From: Candidatus Faecivivens stercoravium | GTDB lineage: Bacteria > Bacillota > Clostridia > Oscillospirales > Ruminococcaceae | DNA length: 5,244 nt | Assembly: GCA_018712425.1 (NCBI GenBank) | Contig: DVHA01000271.1 | Location: 1-5,244, forward strand | Direction of reading: 5' to 3' | Shown: piece by piece, positions 1-5,244 of the stretch | Layout of the letters: each line of letters opens with the position of its first letter | Numbering within the stretch: position 1 is the stretch's first letter | The notes under the pieces: generated by a model | Seen by the model: only the letters and a program-made list of their open reading frames with translations | Told to the model about the DNA's origin: nothing | Databases searched by the model: none | Translations under genes and position numbers: made by a program

Positions 1-148
1 TGGAGGAGGAAGTAGTCGAGGATTCCGAAGTGGTGGATTCCGAGCCGCTGTCCGAAGGGGTGCTTGTCTCTTCCGAAGTCGAGCAGGACGCGAGGGACGC
101 GACGATTGAGGCTGCCATCAGCATGGCGAGGAGCTTGCGGGATTTCAT
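1..148 (-). CDS. Extracellular solute-binding lipoprotein of a sugar ABC transporter (N-terminal fragment)
   Basis: Only the first 49 residues are in the window; the rest lies beyond the left edge. The ATG (146-148) is preceded by a perfect AGGAGG (157-162) with an 8-nt spacer. The protein starts MKSRKLLAMLMAAS and has a classic lipoprotein signal peptide: basic n-region (K2, R4, K5), hydrophobic core and lipobox L-A-S-C with the lipidated Cys at position 22. A Ser/Thr/Glu/Asp-rich stretch (about residues 23-49) follows, typical of the flexible tether before the binding domain in Gram-positive binding proteins. No binding-domain sequence is visible, so the family rests on context: it is the third gene after two LplB/LplC-type permeases, where a family 1-type sugar-binding protein (LplA/YtcQ-like) is expected. 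It would sit on the outer face of the membrane and deliver oligosaccharide to the permeases. Lipoprotein is certain from sequence; sugar-binding role is inference. Confidence 0.85.
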   Translation of the reverse strand, partial: MKSRKLLAMLMAASIVASLASCSTSEETSTPSDSGSESTTSESSTTSSS

Positions 149-180
149 AGGTTATACCTCCTGTTTTCTGGTTTATTTGC

Positions 181-203
181 AGGCCGGGGATCCTCCCCGA
201 CCT
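181..203 (-). promoter_or_regulatory. Intercistronic RNA stem-loop between second permease and binding-protein gene
   Basis: Read on the minus strand, bases 203-194 (AGGTCGGGGA) can pair with 190-181 (TCCCCGGCCT) across a GGA loop, giving a 10-bp stem with one G-U wobble. The wobble pairs only in the minus-strand RNA; the plus-strand RNA would have an A-C mismatch, which fits a structure that acts in the operon transcript. No run of U follows (the next bases are GCAAATAAACC), so it is not a standard intrinsic terminator. It lies 16 nt downstream of the permease stop and 18 nt upstream of the AGGAGG of the lipoprotein gene. A role in mRNA processing or in stabilising the downstream binding-protein message is inference. 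Confidence 0.5.
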
Positions 204-219
204 TGGGTACGGGTTAAAA

Positions 220-1122
220 TCAGGCTTTGATTGCGCCGATCATGATACCTTTTGTGAAGTATTTCTGAAGGAAGGGGTAGACGCACATGACGGGGACCAT
301 TGTCGCGATAACCGCCGCCATTTTGATTGCGTCGGTAAAGTTTTGTTCGCCGACGTCGACCATTGTCGAAGCGGTGTCAACCACCTGCGAGTCCATAACG
401 ATCGAGCGGAGCACCTGCTGGAGCGACTGCCAGTTGTTGGAACGCAGGAAGATCATCGACTGGAAGTATTCGTTCCATAGCTGGACGGCGACAAACAGGA
501 CGACGGTCGCGAGGATCGGCTTGGAGAGCGGGAGGACAATCCGGAAGAGGATGGTCCATTCATCCGCCCCGTCGAGGTTGGCCGATTCCATCAGCGCCTC
601 CGGCAGCGAACAGAAGTAGTTGTAGATGAGGATCATGTTAAAGGTGTTCATCCCCTGGGCCAGGATAACCGACCAGATGGTGTTGGTCAGCCCCAGGTCT
701 TTCATGACTAGGTAGAGCGGGACAATGCCGCCGTTGAAGATCATCGTGAAGAGGATCAGCATGAAGAGCAGGCGCCGTCCCGGCCAGCCTTTGCGGCAGA
801 GGGCGTAGGCGAGCGTGCAGCAGAGGACGAGGTTTAACGGCACGCCGACAATCAGGTAGCAGATCGTCGTCTTGTAGCCGACGAAGATGCGGTTGTCTTT
901 AAACAGCTCCTGGTAGGCGTCCAATACCGGCTCCTTCGGCCAGATGACCCAGGTCGACTGCATATACTCCTTATAGGAGGTAAAGGAAATCGCGATGACG
1001 TTGAAGAAGGGGATCAGGATACACAGCATCCAGACGGTCAGGACGATAATCAGGATCCAGTCCATCAGCTCGAAACGGTCTTTTCCGAATTTGTGCTTTT
1101 TTGCGGGTTGTGCAGCGGTCAT
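220..1122 (-). CDS. Carbohydrate ABC transporter permease, LplC/YtcP type (CUT1 family)
   Basis: A 300-residue integral membrane permease that forms half of the translocation pore of a binding-protein-dependent sugar importer. About six hydrophobic segments are visible, near residues 22-45, 84-107, 118-141, 148-170, 201-219 and 268-287. The cytoplasmic EAA loop that docks the ATPase is clear at residues 179-198: E179-S-A, G185, I195 and LP197-198. The C-terminus KYFTKGIMIGAIKA is the signature ending of the LplC/YtcP group. Length is normal for the family. The ATG (1120-1122) has AAGGAG at 1132-1137, 9 nt upstream. It follows the LplB-type permease by 36 nt on the same strand and is followed 71 nt later by the lipoprotein gene, so the three form one operon. 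The partner permease is the LplB-like protein; the substrate is probably an oligosaccharide but cannot be named from sequence. Confidence 0.95.
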   Translation of the reverse strand: MTAAQPAKKHKFGKDRFELMDWILIIVLTVWMLCILIPFFNVIAISFTSYKEYMQSTWVIWPKEPVLDAYQELFKDNRIFVGYKTTICYLIVGVPLNLVLCCTLAYALCRKGWPGRRLLFMLILFTMIFNGGIVPLYLVMKDLGLTNTIWSVILAQGMNTFNMILIYNYFCSLPEALMESANLDGADEWTILFRIVLPLSKPILATVVLFVAVQLWNEYFQSMIFLRSNNWQSLQQVLRSIVMDSQVVDTASTMVDVGEQNFTDAIKMAAVIATMVPVMCVYPFLQKYFTKGIMIGAIKA

Positions 1123-1131
1123 AATCGGTTT

Positions 1132-1137
1132 CTCCTT
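1132..1137 (-). promoter_or_regulatory. Ribosome binding site of the LplC-type permease
   Basis: AAGGAG on the minus strand, 9 nt before the ATG at 1120-1122. It lies in the 36-nt gap after the TAA of the upstream permease, so this gene has its own initiation site and does not depend on an overlapping stop/start. Confidence 0.75.
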
Positions 1138-1158
1138 TCTTTGTTGCTACGGGGCCTT

Positions 1159-2121
1159 TTAGCCGAACAGCCCGGTGCCGCCCATCATCTTGGAGCCCTT
1201 GTTGGCGATGACCAGGAGGGTCATATTGATAATCGAACGGAAGAGGGAGACGGCGGTCGAGAAGCCGAAGTCGGTCGAGGCGGTGAAGGTGATCCGGTAG
1301 ATGTACATATCCAGCACCTCGGCGACGTTTTTGGTGGCGGCGTTAGAGAGGTTGAAGATCTGGTCGAAGCCGGCGGTCATCAGGTTGCCGGTCGTCATGA
1401 TGAAGAGGACCGAAATGGTCGGCAGGATGTTCGGCAGCGTCACATGCCAGATCCGCTGCCAGCGGGTCGCGCCGTCGATCTCCGCCGCCTCGTACTGGTC
1501 CTGGTCGATGCCGGATATCGCCGAGAGGTAGATGATCGAGGAGTAGCCGGCCGATTTCCAGATGTCGGTGATGTAGAGCATCGGCTGGAAAAGGGCCTCG
1601 CTCCCGAGGAAGTTGATGGTCGAAAGGCCCATCGCCGACAGGGCGCTGTTGACCAGGCCGTCGACCGAAAGGAGGTTGGTCATGATCGAGGCGACGATGA
1701 CCCAGGAGAGGAAGTGGGGGAAGGTGAAAACGGTCTGCATCACCTTTTTATACCGCCCGACCCGGAGTTCGTTGAGCATCAGCGCCAGGAGGATCGGCGC
1801 CGGGAAGTTGATCAGCAGCCGGCCGAAGTTGATGACCAGCGTCCGCCCGACCGAGCGCCAGAAGTACATGTCCCGGAAGACCGCTTCAAAGTTCTGGAAC
1901 CCGCACCAGGGGGACCCCCAGATGCCGATCTTCGCCTTGTAGGTCTTGAAGGCCAGCTGCAGGCCGGCCATCGGGTAGTAGGCAAAGACGATGTACCAGA
2001 TGAGCGCCGGGATGATCAGGATGTAGATCTGCCAGTACTTGCGCATGTTGATCGCCACTTTTTGCAGGCCGGTCGCCTGGGCGGCGGTGACCGCCTTTTT
2101 GGTTTTTGCAGTTGCAGCCAA
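1159..2121 (-). CDS. ABC transporter permease, LplB type (CUT1 sugar uptake family)
   Basis: First gene of the transporter operon; the inner-membrane partner of the LplC-type permease. The start is taken as TTG (2119-2121) because AAGGAG (2130-2135) lies 8 nt upstream. The GTG at 2128-2130, which would add three residues, overlaps that Shine-Dalgarno sequence and cannot use it. From the TTG the protein has 320 residues. After a basic, Ala/Thr/Lys-rich cytoplasmic N-terminus, about six membrane segments are seen near residues 30-53, 95-119, 128-151, 178-202, 232-252 and 287-307. The EAA loop is canonical: E211-A-A, G217 and LP229-230. The motif GFDQIFNL followed by a conserved DMYIYR segment, and the ending GGTGLFG, mark the LplB subfamily. 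It ends with TAA. A sigma-A-like promoter lies about 68 nt upstream. The imported sugar is unknown. Confidence 0.95.
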   Translation of the reverse strand: MAATAKTKKAVTAAQATGLQKVAINMRKYWQIYILIIPALIWYIVFAYYPMAGLQLAFKTYKAKIGIWGSPWCGFQNFEAVFRDMYFWRSVGRTLVINFGRLLINFPAPILLALMLNELRVGRYKKVMQTVFTFPHFLSWVIVASIMTNLLSVDGLVNSALSAMGLSTINFLGSEALFQPMLYITDIWKSAGYSSIIYLSAISGIDQDQYEAAEIDGATRWQRIWHVTLPNILPTISVLFIMTTGNLMTAGFDQIFNLSNAATKNVAEVLDMYIYRITFTASTDFGFSTAVSLFRSIINMTLLVIANKGSKMMGGTGLFG

Positions 2122-2129
2122 GTGTACCA

Positions 2130-2135
2130 CTCCTT
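2130..2135 (-). promoter_or_regulatory. Ribosome binding site that fixes a TTG start for the LplB-type permease
   Basis: AAGGAG on the minus strand with an 8-nt spacer to TTG at 2119-2121. The upstream in-frame GTG at 2128-2130 shares bases with this site, so TTG is the better start. Confidence 0.75.
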
Positions 2136-2195
2136 GTCGTCAAAGGTCCGATGTGCTGAAAATCATTCATTTCCCGCACCAATTTTGTTGTTTCT

Positions 2196-2224
2196 ATCAT
2201 AATAGTTTTTTCACATTTTGAAAA
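2196..2224 (-). promoter_or_regulatory. Sigma-A-like promoter of the transporter operon
   Basis: On the minus strand, -35 TTTTCA (2219-2224; four of six consensus positions) is separated by exactly 17 nt from -10 TATGAT (2196-2201; five of six). Transcription would begin near 2189, giving a leader of roughly 68 nt before the TTG start. The weak -35 with a good -10 is what is expected of a promoter that needs an activator. A direct repeat ends 2 bp upstream of the -35, and a palindrome covers the -35 itself. Confidence 0.65.
2208..2224. repeat. Palindrome overlapping the -35 of the transporter promoter
   Basis: TTTTCA-N5-TGAAAA is a perfect 6-bp inverted repeat with a 5-bp spacer. It covers the whole -35 hexamer and part of the -35/-10 spacer of the minus-strand promoter. 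The position would suit a repressor operator. The AT-rich composition makes chance symmetry fairly likely, so the operator role is only a suggestion. Confidence 0.4.
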
Positions 2225-2226
2225 GA

Positions 2227-2261
2227 GACGATCTTCGGATTCTCTCGGACGATTTTCGGAT
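2227..2261 (-). promoter_or_regulatory. Tandem 14-bp direct repeat, 21-bp period: candidate binding site for the AraC-type response regulator
   Basis: On the minus strand ATCCGAAAATCGTC (2261-2248) and ATCCGAAGATCGTC (2240-2227) match at 13 of 14 positions and are 21 bp apart, two helical turns. The proximal copy ends 2 bp from the -35 of the transporter promoter, so the pair spans about -38 to -72 relative to the predicted start. AraC-family proteins have two helix-turn-helix units and usually activate from direct repeats of this spacing next to the -35, and an AraC-type response regulator is encoded at 4173-5237. The repeats are seen in the sequence; which protein binds them is inference. 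The sites also lie about 50-90 bp upstream of the predicted kinase start, so they could serve both promoters. Confidence 0.6.
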
Positions 2262-2277
2262 GATTTGATCTCCGCTA

Positions 2278-2307
2278 TTGTCCGGATTATAGGAAATATG
2301 CTACAAT
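2278..2307 (+). promoter_or_regulatory. Extended -10 sigma-A-like promoter of the kinase gene
   Basis: -35 TTGTCC (2278-2283) and -10 TACAAT (2302-2307) are 18 nt apart, and a TG at 2299-2300 makes an extended -10 (TGCTACAAT). Transcription would start near 2314, leaving a leader of about 55 nt before the ATG at 2369. The GTG at 2312-2314 lies at the transcription start itself and is therefore an unlikely start codon. Confidence 0.7.
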
Positions 2308-2350
2308 ACATGTGGACAAATATGAAAAAAACGTCAGAAGTTTGTCAAAC

Positions 2351-2356
2351 AGGAGG
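2351..2356 (+). promoter_or_regulatory. Ribosome binding site of the sensor kinase, with long spacing
   Basis: AGGAGG is 12 nt upstream of the in-frame ATG (2369-2371), longer than the usual 6-9 nt. An out-of-frame ATG (2361-2363) sits only 4 nt after it and opens a three-codon reading frame (M-G-I) whose TGA overlaps the kinase ATG as ATGA. The kinase could start directly, or by coupling to this mini-frame. Confidence 0.6.
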
Positions 2357-2368
2357 CAGGATGGGTAT

Positions 2369-4171
2369 ATGAGGGCAAAGAAAAAAGCCCCGGGAAAGGG
2401 CTTTTCGCTGCGGGCAAGCCTTGTGCTGGCCCTGGGATTGGTGCTGGCGGCGCTGCTTGCCGTCATGGGCTATTATATTTTCGGCGTCCGCGATACCGCC
2501 CGCCGGCAGGCGGAAGAGAGCTTCCAGAACCTGACGGAAGCCTCCCGGGCCCAGCTGGAGCGGCTTTTGGAGACCTCCCAGAAGGCCGCCCAGACCGCCT
2601 CCTATTCGGCGGCGTCCCAGCGGTTCCTCCTTTCGGAAATTCCGGGGGACGTCATCGACGCCAAATCGCTCGCGGCCGATGTGATGGACTATGTGGAGAC
2701 GCTGGGGGACGGCTTTGTGGACATCGTCCTCCTGTCGGTCCGGGGCCGGAAGCTGTCGGCCACCAATTCTTATACGGATATTGTCCGGGAAGCGATGGCA
2801 CAGTCGGGCATCGGCGAAGACTTGACCTTTACCCAGCCGGTGTATTCACCGGTCATCGAGGCGGACGGGAAGCAGTATATCGTCTATCTGACCCCTGTCT
2901 ACGGCAGCATCGACGGTTACCGCTACCGCCAGAACCCGATTTTGTGCGGGGTCGTTTACGACGTCGAGACGCTTTCCGGCAGCCTGATCCCCGCCAGTTA
3001 CGAAGCGGGGACAGCCTTCCTTTCCGCCGGGACAGAGGTTTTCGGCGGGACGCGGCCGCTGGCCAAAGCGGAAGAAAACGCCCTCCCGGAGATCGCGGAG
3101 GGCGTCGGTTCGCTGTTTATCGGCGGGGAACGGTATCTGACCGGGCGGGTGACGGTGGAAGGGCCGGAATGGGAACTGATCTACCTGGTGCCGGAGTCGG
3201 CGGCGGTGTCCGCCATCGACCAGATGCGCAGCCTGGTTGTGATGCTGATCCTCCTGACGGCGCTCCTGTCGCTGGCGGTGATGGTCGGGATTCTGCTGGG
3301 GGTCCGGCGGGATATCGGGAGGCTCAGCGAAGATATTGCCGGGCTGGGAACCGTGTCCGGCCCCGTCCGCCAGCCGGCGATGAAGGAGCTGCGGCCGGTA
3401 TCGGGGGTGCTGAACGAGACGATGGAGCGGCTGCAAAACGCCATGCAGGAAGAAAAGCGGCTGACCCGGCTCACCTATGAGGCCGAGCTTGCCCAGTCCC
3501 GGGCGGAGATGCTCGCCTACCGCAGCCAGATCAACCCCCATTTCCTCTTCAACACCCTCGAGTCGGCCCGGTCGCTGGCCCACCGCTACCACGCGGCGCC
3601 GGTGGAGCAGCTGGTCGGCGGGATGTCGCAGATGTTCCGCTACTCGATCTACGCCCCGCCGATTGTCCCGCTGGAGGAGGAGCTGGGGCAGCTGGGGGGC
3701 TACCTCGCGGTGATGGAGGTGCGGTTCCCCGGCCGGTTTGCCGTACTGGAAGACATTGCCCCCGAAACCCTCGACTGGCCGGTGCTGCCGATGCTGCTCC
3801 AGCCGCTCTGCGAAAACGCCCTGACCCACGCCTTTAACGGCCGCCGGGGGAAACTGCTGGTCCAGACCTTTGTGGAGGCCGGACGCCTCCACGTCCGGAT
3901 TGCCGACAACGGCAAAGGCATTAGCGAGGAACAGCTCCGGCAGATCCTCTGGAAGATGAAGAATACCGACGGCGAGACGGCCGACGTAGCCGAAAAGGAA
4001 TGGGATTTCGGCGTCCCGAAGGGGAGCATCGGCCTGCCGAATATCTACCGCCGTTTAAAGCTCACCTTCGGCGACCATGCCCACCTGCTCCTTCGCTCGA
4101 AGGAGGGGTATTACACCGTCGCCGAACTGGTCATCCCCCGGGGGCATATCCGGGCGGAACGGCTGGGGTGA
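2369..4171 (+). CDS. Membrane sensor histidine kinase, YesM-like (HisKA_7TM-less, His_kinase/HATPase_c type)
   Basis: A 600-residue sensor kinase of a two-component system. An in-frame GTG 57 nt upstream (2312) is rejected because it coincides with the predicted transcription start. Domains: basic N-terminus (RAKKK), membrane segment about 14-39, extracellular sensor region about 40-287 (Cache-like by position and family, not proven), second membrane segment about 288-312, a short HAMP-like linker and coiled coil to about 380, then the LytS/YesM-type kinase core. The phospho-acceptor is H391 in QINPHFLFN. The ATP-binding domain has the N-box with E482, N483 and H487, the G1 box DNGKG starting at D513, and GSIGLPNIYRRL at 552-563. 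All key residues are present, so it should be active. It is divergent from the transporter operon and convergent with the response regulator, its probable partner. It likely senses extracellular sugar, perhaps via the binding protein; the ligand is unknown. Confidence 0.95.
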   Translation: MRAKKKAPGKGFSLRASLVLALGLVLAALLAVMGYYIFGVRDTARRQAEESFQNLTEASRAQLERLLETSQKAAQTASYSAASQRFLLSEIPGDVIDAKSLAADVMDYVETLGDGFVDIVLLSVRGRKLSATNSYTDIVREAMAQSGIGEDLTFTQPVYSPVIEADGKQYIVYLTPVYGSIDGYRYRQNPILCGVVYDVETLSGSLIPASYEAGTAFLSAGTEVFGGTRPLAKAEENALPEIAEGVGSLFIGGERYLTGRVTVEGPEWELIYLVPESAAVSAIDQMRSLVVMLILLTALLSLAVMVGILLGVRRDIGRLSEDIAGLGTVSGPVRQPAMKELRPVSGVLNETMERLQNAMQEEKRLTRLTYEAELAQSRAEMLAYRSQINPHFLFNTLESARSLAHRYHAAPVEQLVGGMSQMFRYSIYAPPIVPLEEELGQLGGYLAVMEVRFPGRFAVLEDIAPETLDWPVLPMLLQPLCENALTHAFNGRRGKLLVQTFVEAGRLHVRIADNGKGISEEQLRQILWKMKNTDGETADVAEKEWDFGVPKGSIGLPNIYRRLKLTFGDHAHLLLRSKEGYYTVAELVIPRGHIRAERLG

Positions 4172-4172
4172 T

Positions 4173-5237
4173 TCAGCTGCGGGTCCATTTTTCCTTCCGG
4201 TAGAGTTCCGGCGGCAGGCCGGTCTCCGCCTTGAAATGCCGCCCGAAATAGGAGTAATCGGTATAGCCGCAGCGGGTTGCGATTTCCCGGAGGGTCAGGC
4301 TGCTGTTTGCCAGCAGCCGCTTTGCCCGGTGGAGGCGGATCCGTTTCAGAAACCCCAGCACCGTTTCCCCCGCCTGCTTTTTAAAAAGGTCGCAGATGTA
4401 GGTCTCGCTCAGGTAGAACTGCCCGGCCAGCAGTTTGAGGCCCAGGTCCTCCCCCATATGCTCCCAGAGGTAAAACTGGATATCGGCGGCGCTGACGGGT
4501 GTTTTCCCGGCTTTCCCGCCTTCCGGTTCCGGCGCGAACCGGAACCCGCCGTCCAGGGAGGCGAAGGCCGTACGGATCAGCCGCCAGCTGTCGGAGAAGT
4601 CCGGTTCCGGCCGGCTCTCCCCGGTATCCGGCGGCAGGGAAGTGCACTTTTCCGTCGTCAAAATCCCGGCAAACGTCCCAAACCGGATCGGCTGGCAGTA
4701 CCCTTTTATGGTGTTTTGCAGCGAAAAGACCGCAGGGGAGTCTGAAAGGATTAAAAAGCTAGGCTCTGCCCCCTCCCCCTGGGTTGATGGAAAGGCCGGG
4801 TTTTTCTCATCTATCAGCAATACTGGGGCCTTTTTCTGCACCGGGCGGCGGGTCCTGTCCAGCTTGGCCCGCAGGAGGGAGGCCGCTTCCCGCACATCCC
4901 GTTCATTCAGCGGCTTTAGCAGGTAGTGGACGGCCGACAGCCGGATGGCCTCCCTGGCCACCTCAAAATCGGAATAGGCGCTGACGATGACGCACTCGGC
5001 CGGGACCGGGATTTCCCGGATCTGCCGGATCATCTCAAGCCCCGACATATCCGGCATCCGGATGTCGGTGACGACCGCGTCCGGCTGATGGATCTGGGCG
5101 GCCAGGATCCCGTCCCGCCCGCAGCCGCACCGGGCGACGACGGTAAACCCTTCCGCCTCCCAGTCGATAATCTCTTCGATGCCGGTAAGCGCCCAGGGCT
5201 CGTCGTCCACCAGCATCAGCTTATACTTTCTCTCCAT
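4173..5237 (-). CDS. Response regulator, receiver plus AraC-type DNA-binding domain (YesN-like)
   Basis: A 354-residue cytoplasmic transcription factor. The N-terminal receiver (about 1-125) has the acidic pair D11/D12, phospho-acceptor D58 in TDIRMP, switch residue S86 and K108 in LLKPL, all as in active receivers. The C-terminal AraC domain (about 255-350) carries both helix-turn-helix units; the second has the family signature IATRCGYTDYSYFGRHFK followed by a G-x-P and LYR. Between them is a region of about 120 residues without clear family features, much shorter than the middle part of typical YesN-like proteins of about 500 residues. The ATG (5235-5237) is 7 nt from the window edge, so its ribosome binding site and promoter are not visible; the alignment of the receiver start supports it. 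Its stop is one base from that of the kinase on the opposite strand. It probably receives phosphate from that kinase and activates the sugar transporter operon; both are inferences from context. Confidence 0.94.
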   Translation of the reverse strand: MERKYKLMLVDDEPWALTGIEEIIDWEAEGFTVVARCGCGRDGILAAQIHQPDAVVTDIRMPDMSGLEMIRQIREIPVPAECVIVSAYSDFEVAREAIRLSAVHYLLKPLNERDVREAASLLRAKLDRTRRPVQKKAPVLLIDEKNPAFPSTQGEGAEPSFLILSDSPAVFSLQNTIKGYCQPIRFGTFAGILTTEKCTSLPPDTGESRPEPDFSDSWRLIRTAFASLDGGFRFAPEPEGGKAGKTPVSAADIQFYLWEHMGEDLGLKLLAGQFYLSETYICDLFKKQAGETVLGFLKRIRLHRAKRLLANSSLTLREIATRCGYTDYSYFGRHFKAETGLPPELYRKEKWTRS

Positions 5238-5244
5238 CGTGTTT

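Noticed and set aside
30..230. Short plus-strand open frame at the left edge
   Set aside because: It overlaps the lipoprotein signal peptide gene and the intercistronic hairpin on the other strand, with no convincing ribosome binding site.
2157..2169. TGAA-N5-TTCA symmetry in the operon leader as a catabolite-repression (cre) site
   Set aside because: It lacks the central CG and most conserved bases of a cre element, and 4-bp arms are expected by chance.
1093..2202. Long open frame on the plus strand opposite the LplB-type permease
   Set aside because: It is antisense to a gene with clear family motifs. The translation is rich in Arg, Gly, Asp and Val as expected from an antisense GC-rich frame, and it has no recognisable domain.
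1886..2311. Minus-strand frame through the operon leader that could be read as a leader peptide
   Set aside because: It runs upstream of the predicted transcription start, lacks a good ribosome binding site and continues out of frame through the permease gene.
2846..3892. Long open frame on the minus strand opposite the kinase
   Set aside because: Its His/Arg/Pro/Gln-rich composition is typical of a shadow frame, it has no recognisable motif, and the opposite strand encodes an intact kinase.
4205..4225. GC-rich inverted repeat (CCGG...CCGG) downstream of the kinase stop as a terminator
   Set aside because: Its arms are only 4 bp, it has no following T-run, and it lies within the conserved C-terminal coding region of the regulator.
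4077..4745. Plus-strand frame overlapping the kinase 3' end and opposite the response regulator
   Set aside because: It has no family motifs, while the minus strand has a complete AraC-type domain here; it is a by-product of high GC content.

Overview
This window is a carbohydrate-uptake locus from a GC-rich, low-lineage Gram-positive bacterium. It most resembles a Clostridia/Bacillota genome. The reasons are strong AGGAGG-type ribosome binding sites, a lipoprotein (not periplasmic) solute-binding protein, LplB/LplC(YtcP)-type permeases and a YesM/YesN-type two-component system. All of these are typical of Bacillota, and a GC-rich gut Oscillospiraceae-like host is plausible. The exact taxon cannot be read from the sequence.

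Layout. On the minus strand, reading right to left from about 2190, an operon encodes an LplB-type permease (1159-2121), an LplC/YtcP-type permease (220-1122), and the first 49 codons of a Cys-anchored solute-binding lipoprotein (1-148, cut by the window edge). A possible RNA stem-loop (181-203) lies between the second permease and the lipoprotein. The intergenic region 2122-2368 separates this operon from a divergent plus-strand sensor histidine kinase (2369-4171). It holds back-to-back sigma-A-like promoters, a 14-bp direct repeat with a 21-bp period placed just upstream of the permease promoter, and a palindrome over that promoter's -35 element. A minus-strand AraC-type response regulator (4173-5237) converges on the kinase, with only one base between the two stop codons.

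How it probably works (inference). The membrane kinase senses an extracellular sugar, directly or through the binding protein, and phosphorylates the response regulator. The regulator's C-terminal AraC domain then binds the 21-bp-spaced repeats and activates the transporter operon, and perhaps also the kinase promoter. No ATPase gene is visible. In this transporter family a shared ATPase (MsmX type) encoded elsewhere is common, so this is not necessarily a defect. The substrate cannot be deduced.

I see no mobile element, tRNA, rRNA, CRISPR array or clearly new system. The most interesting items are the regulatory architecture of the divergent region, the tail-to-tail kinase/regulator arrangement, and the intercistronic stem-loop.
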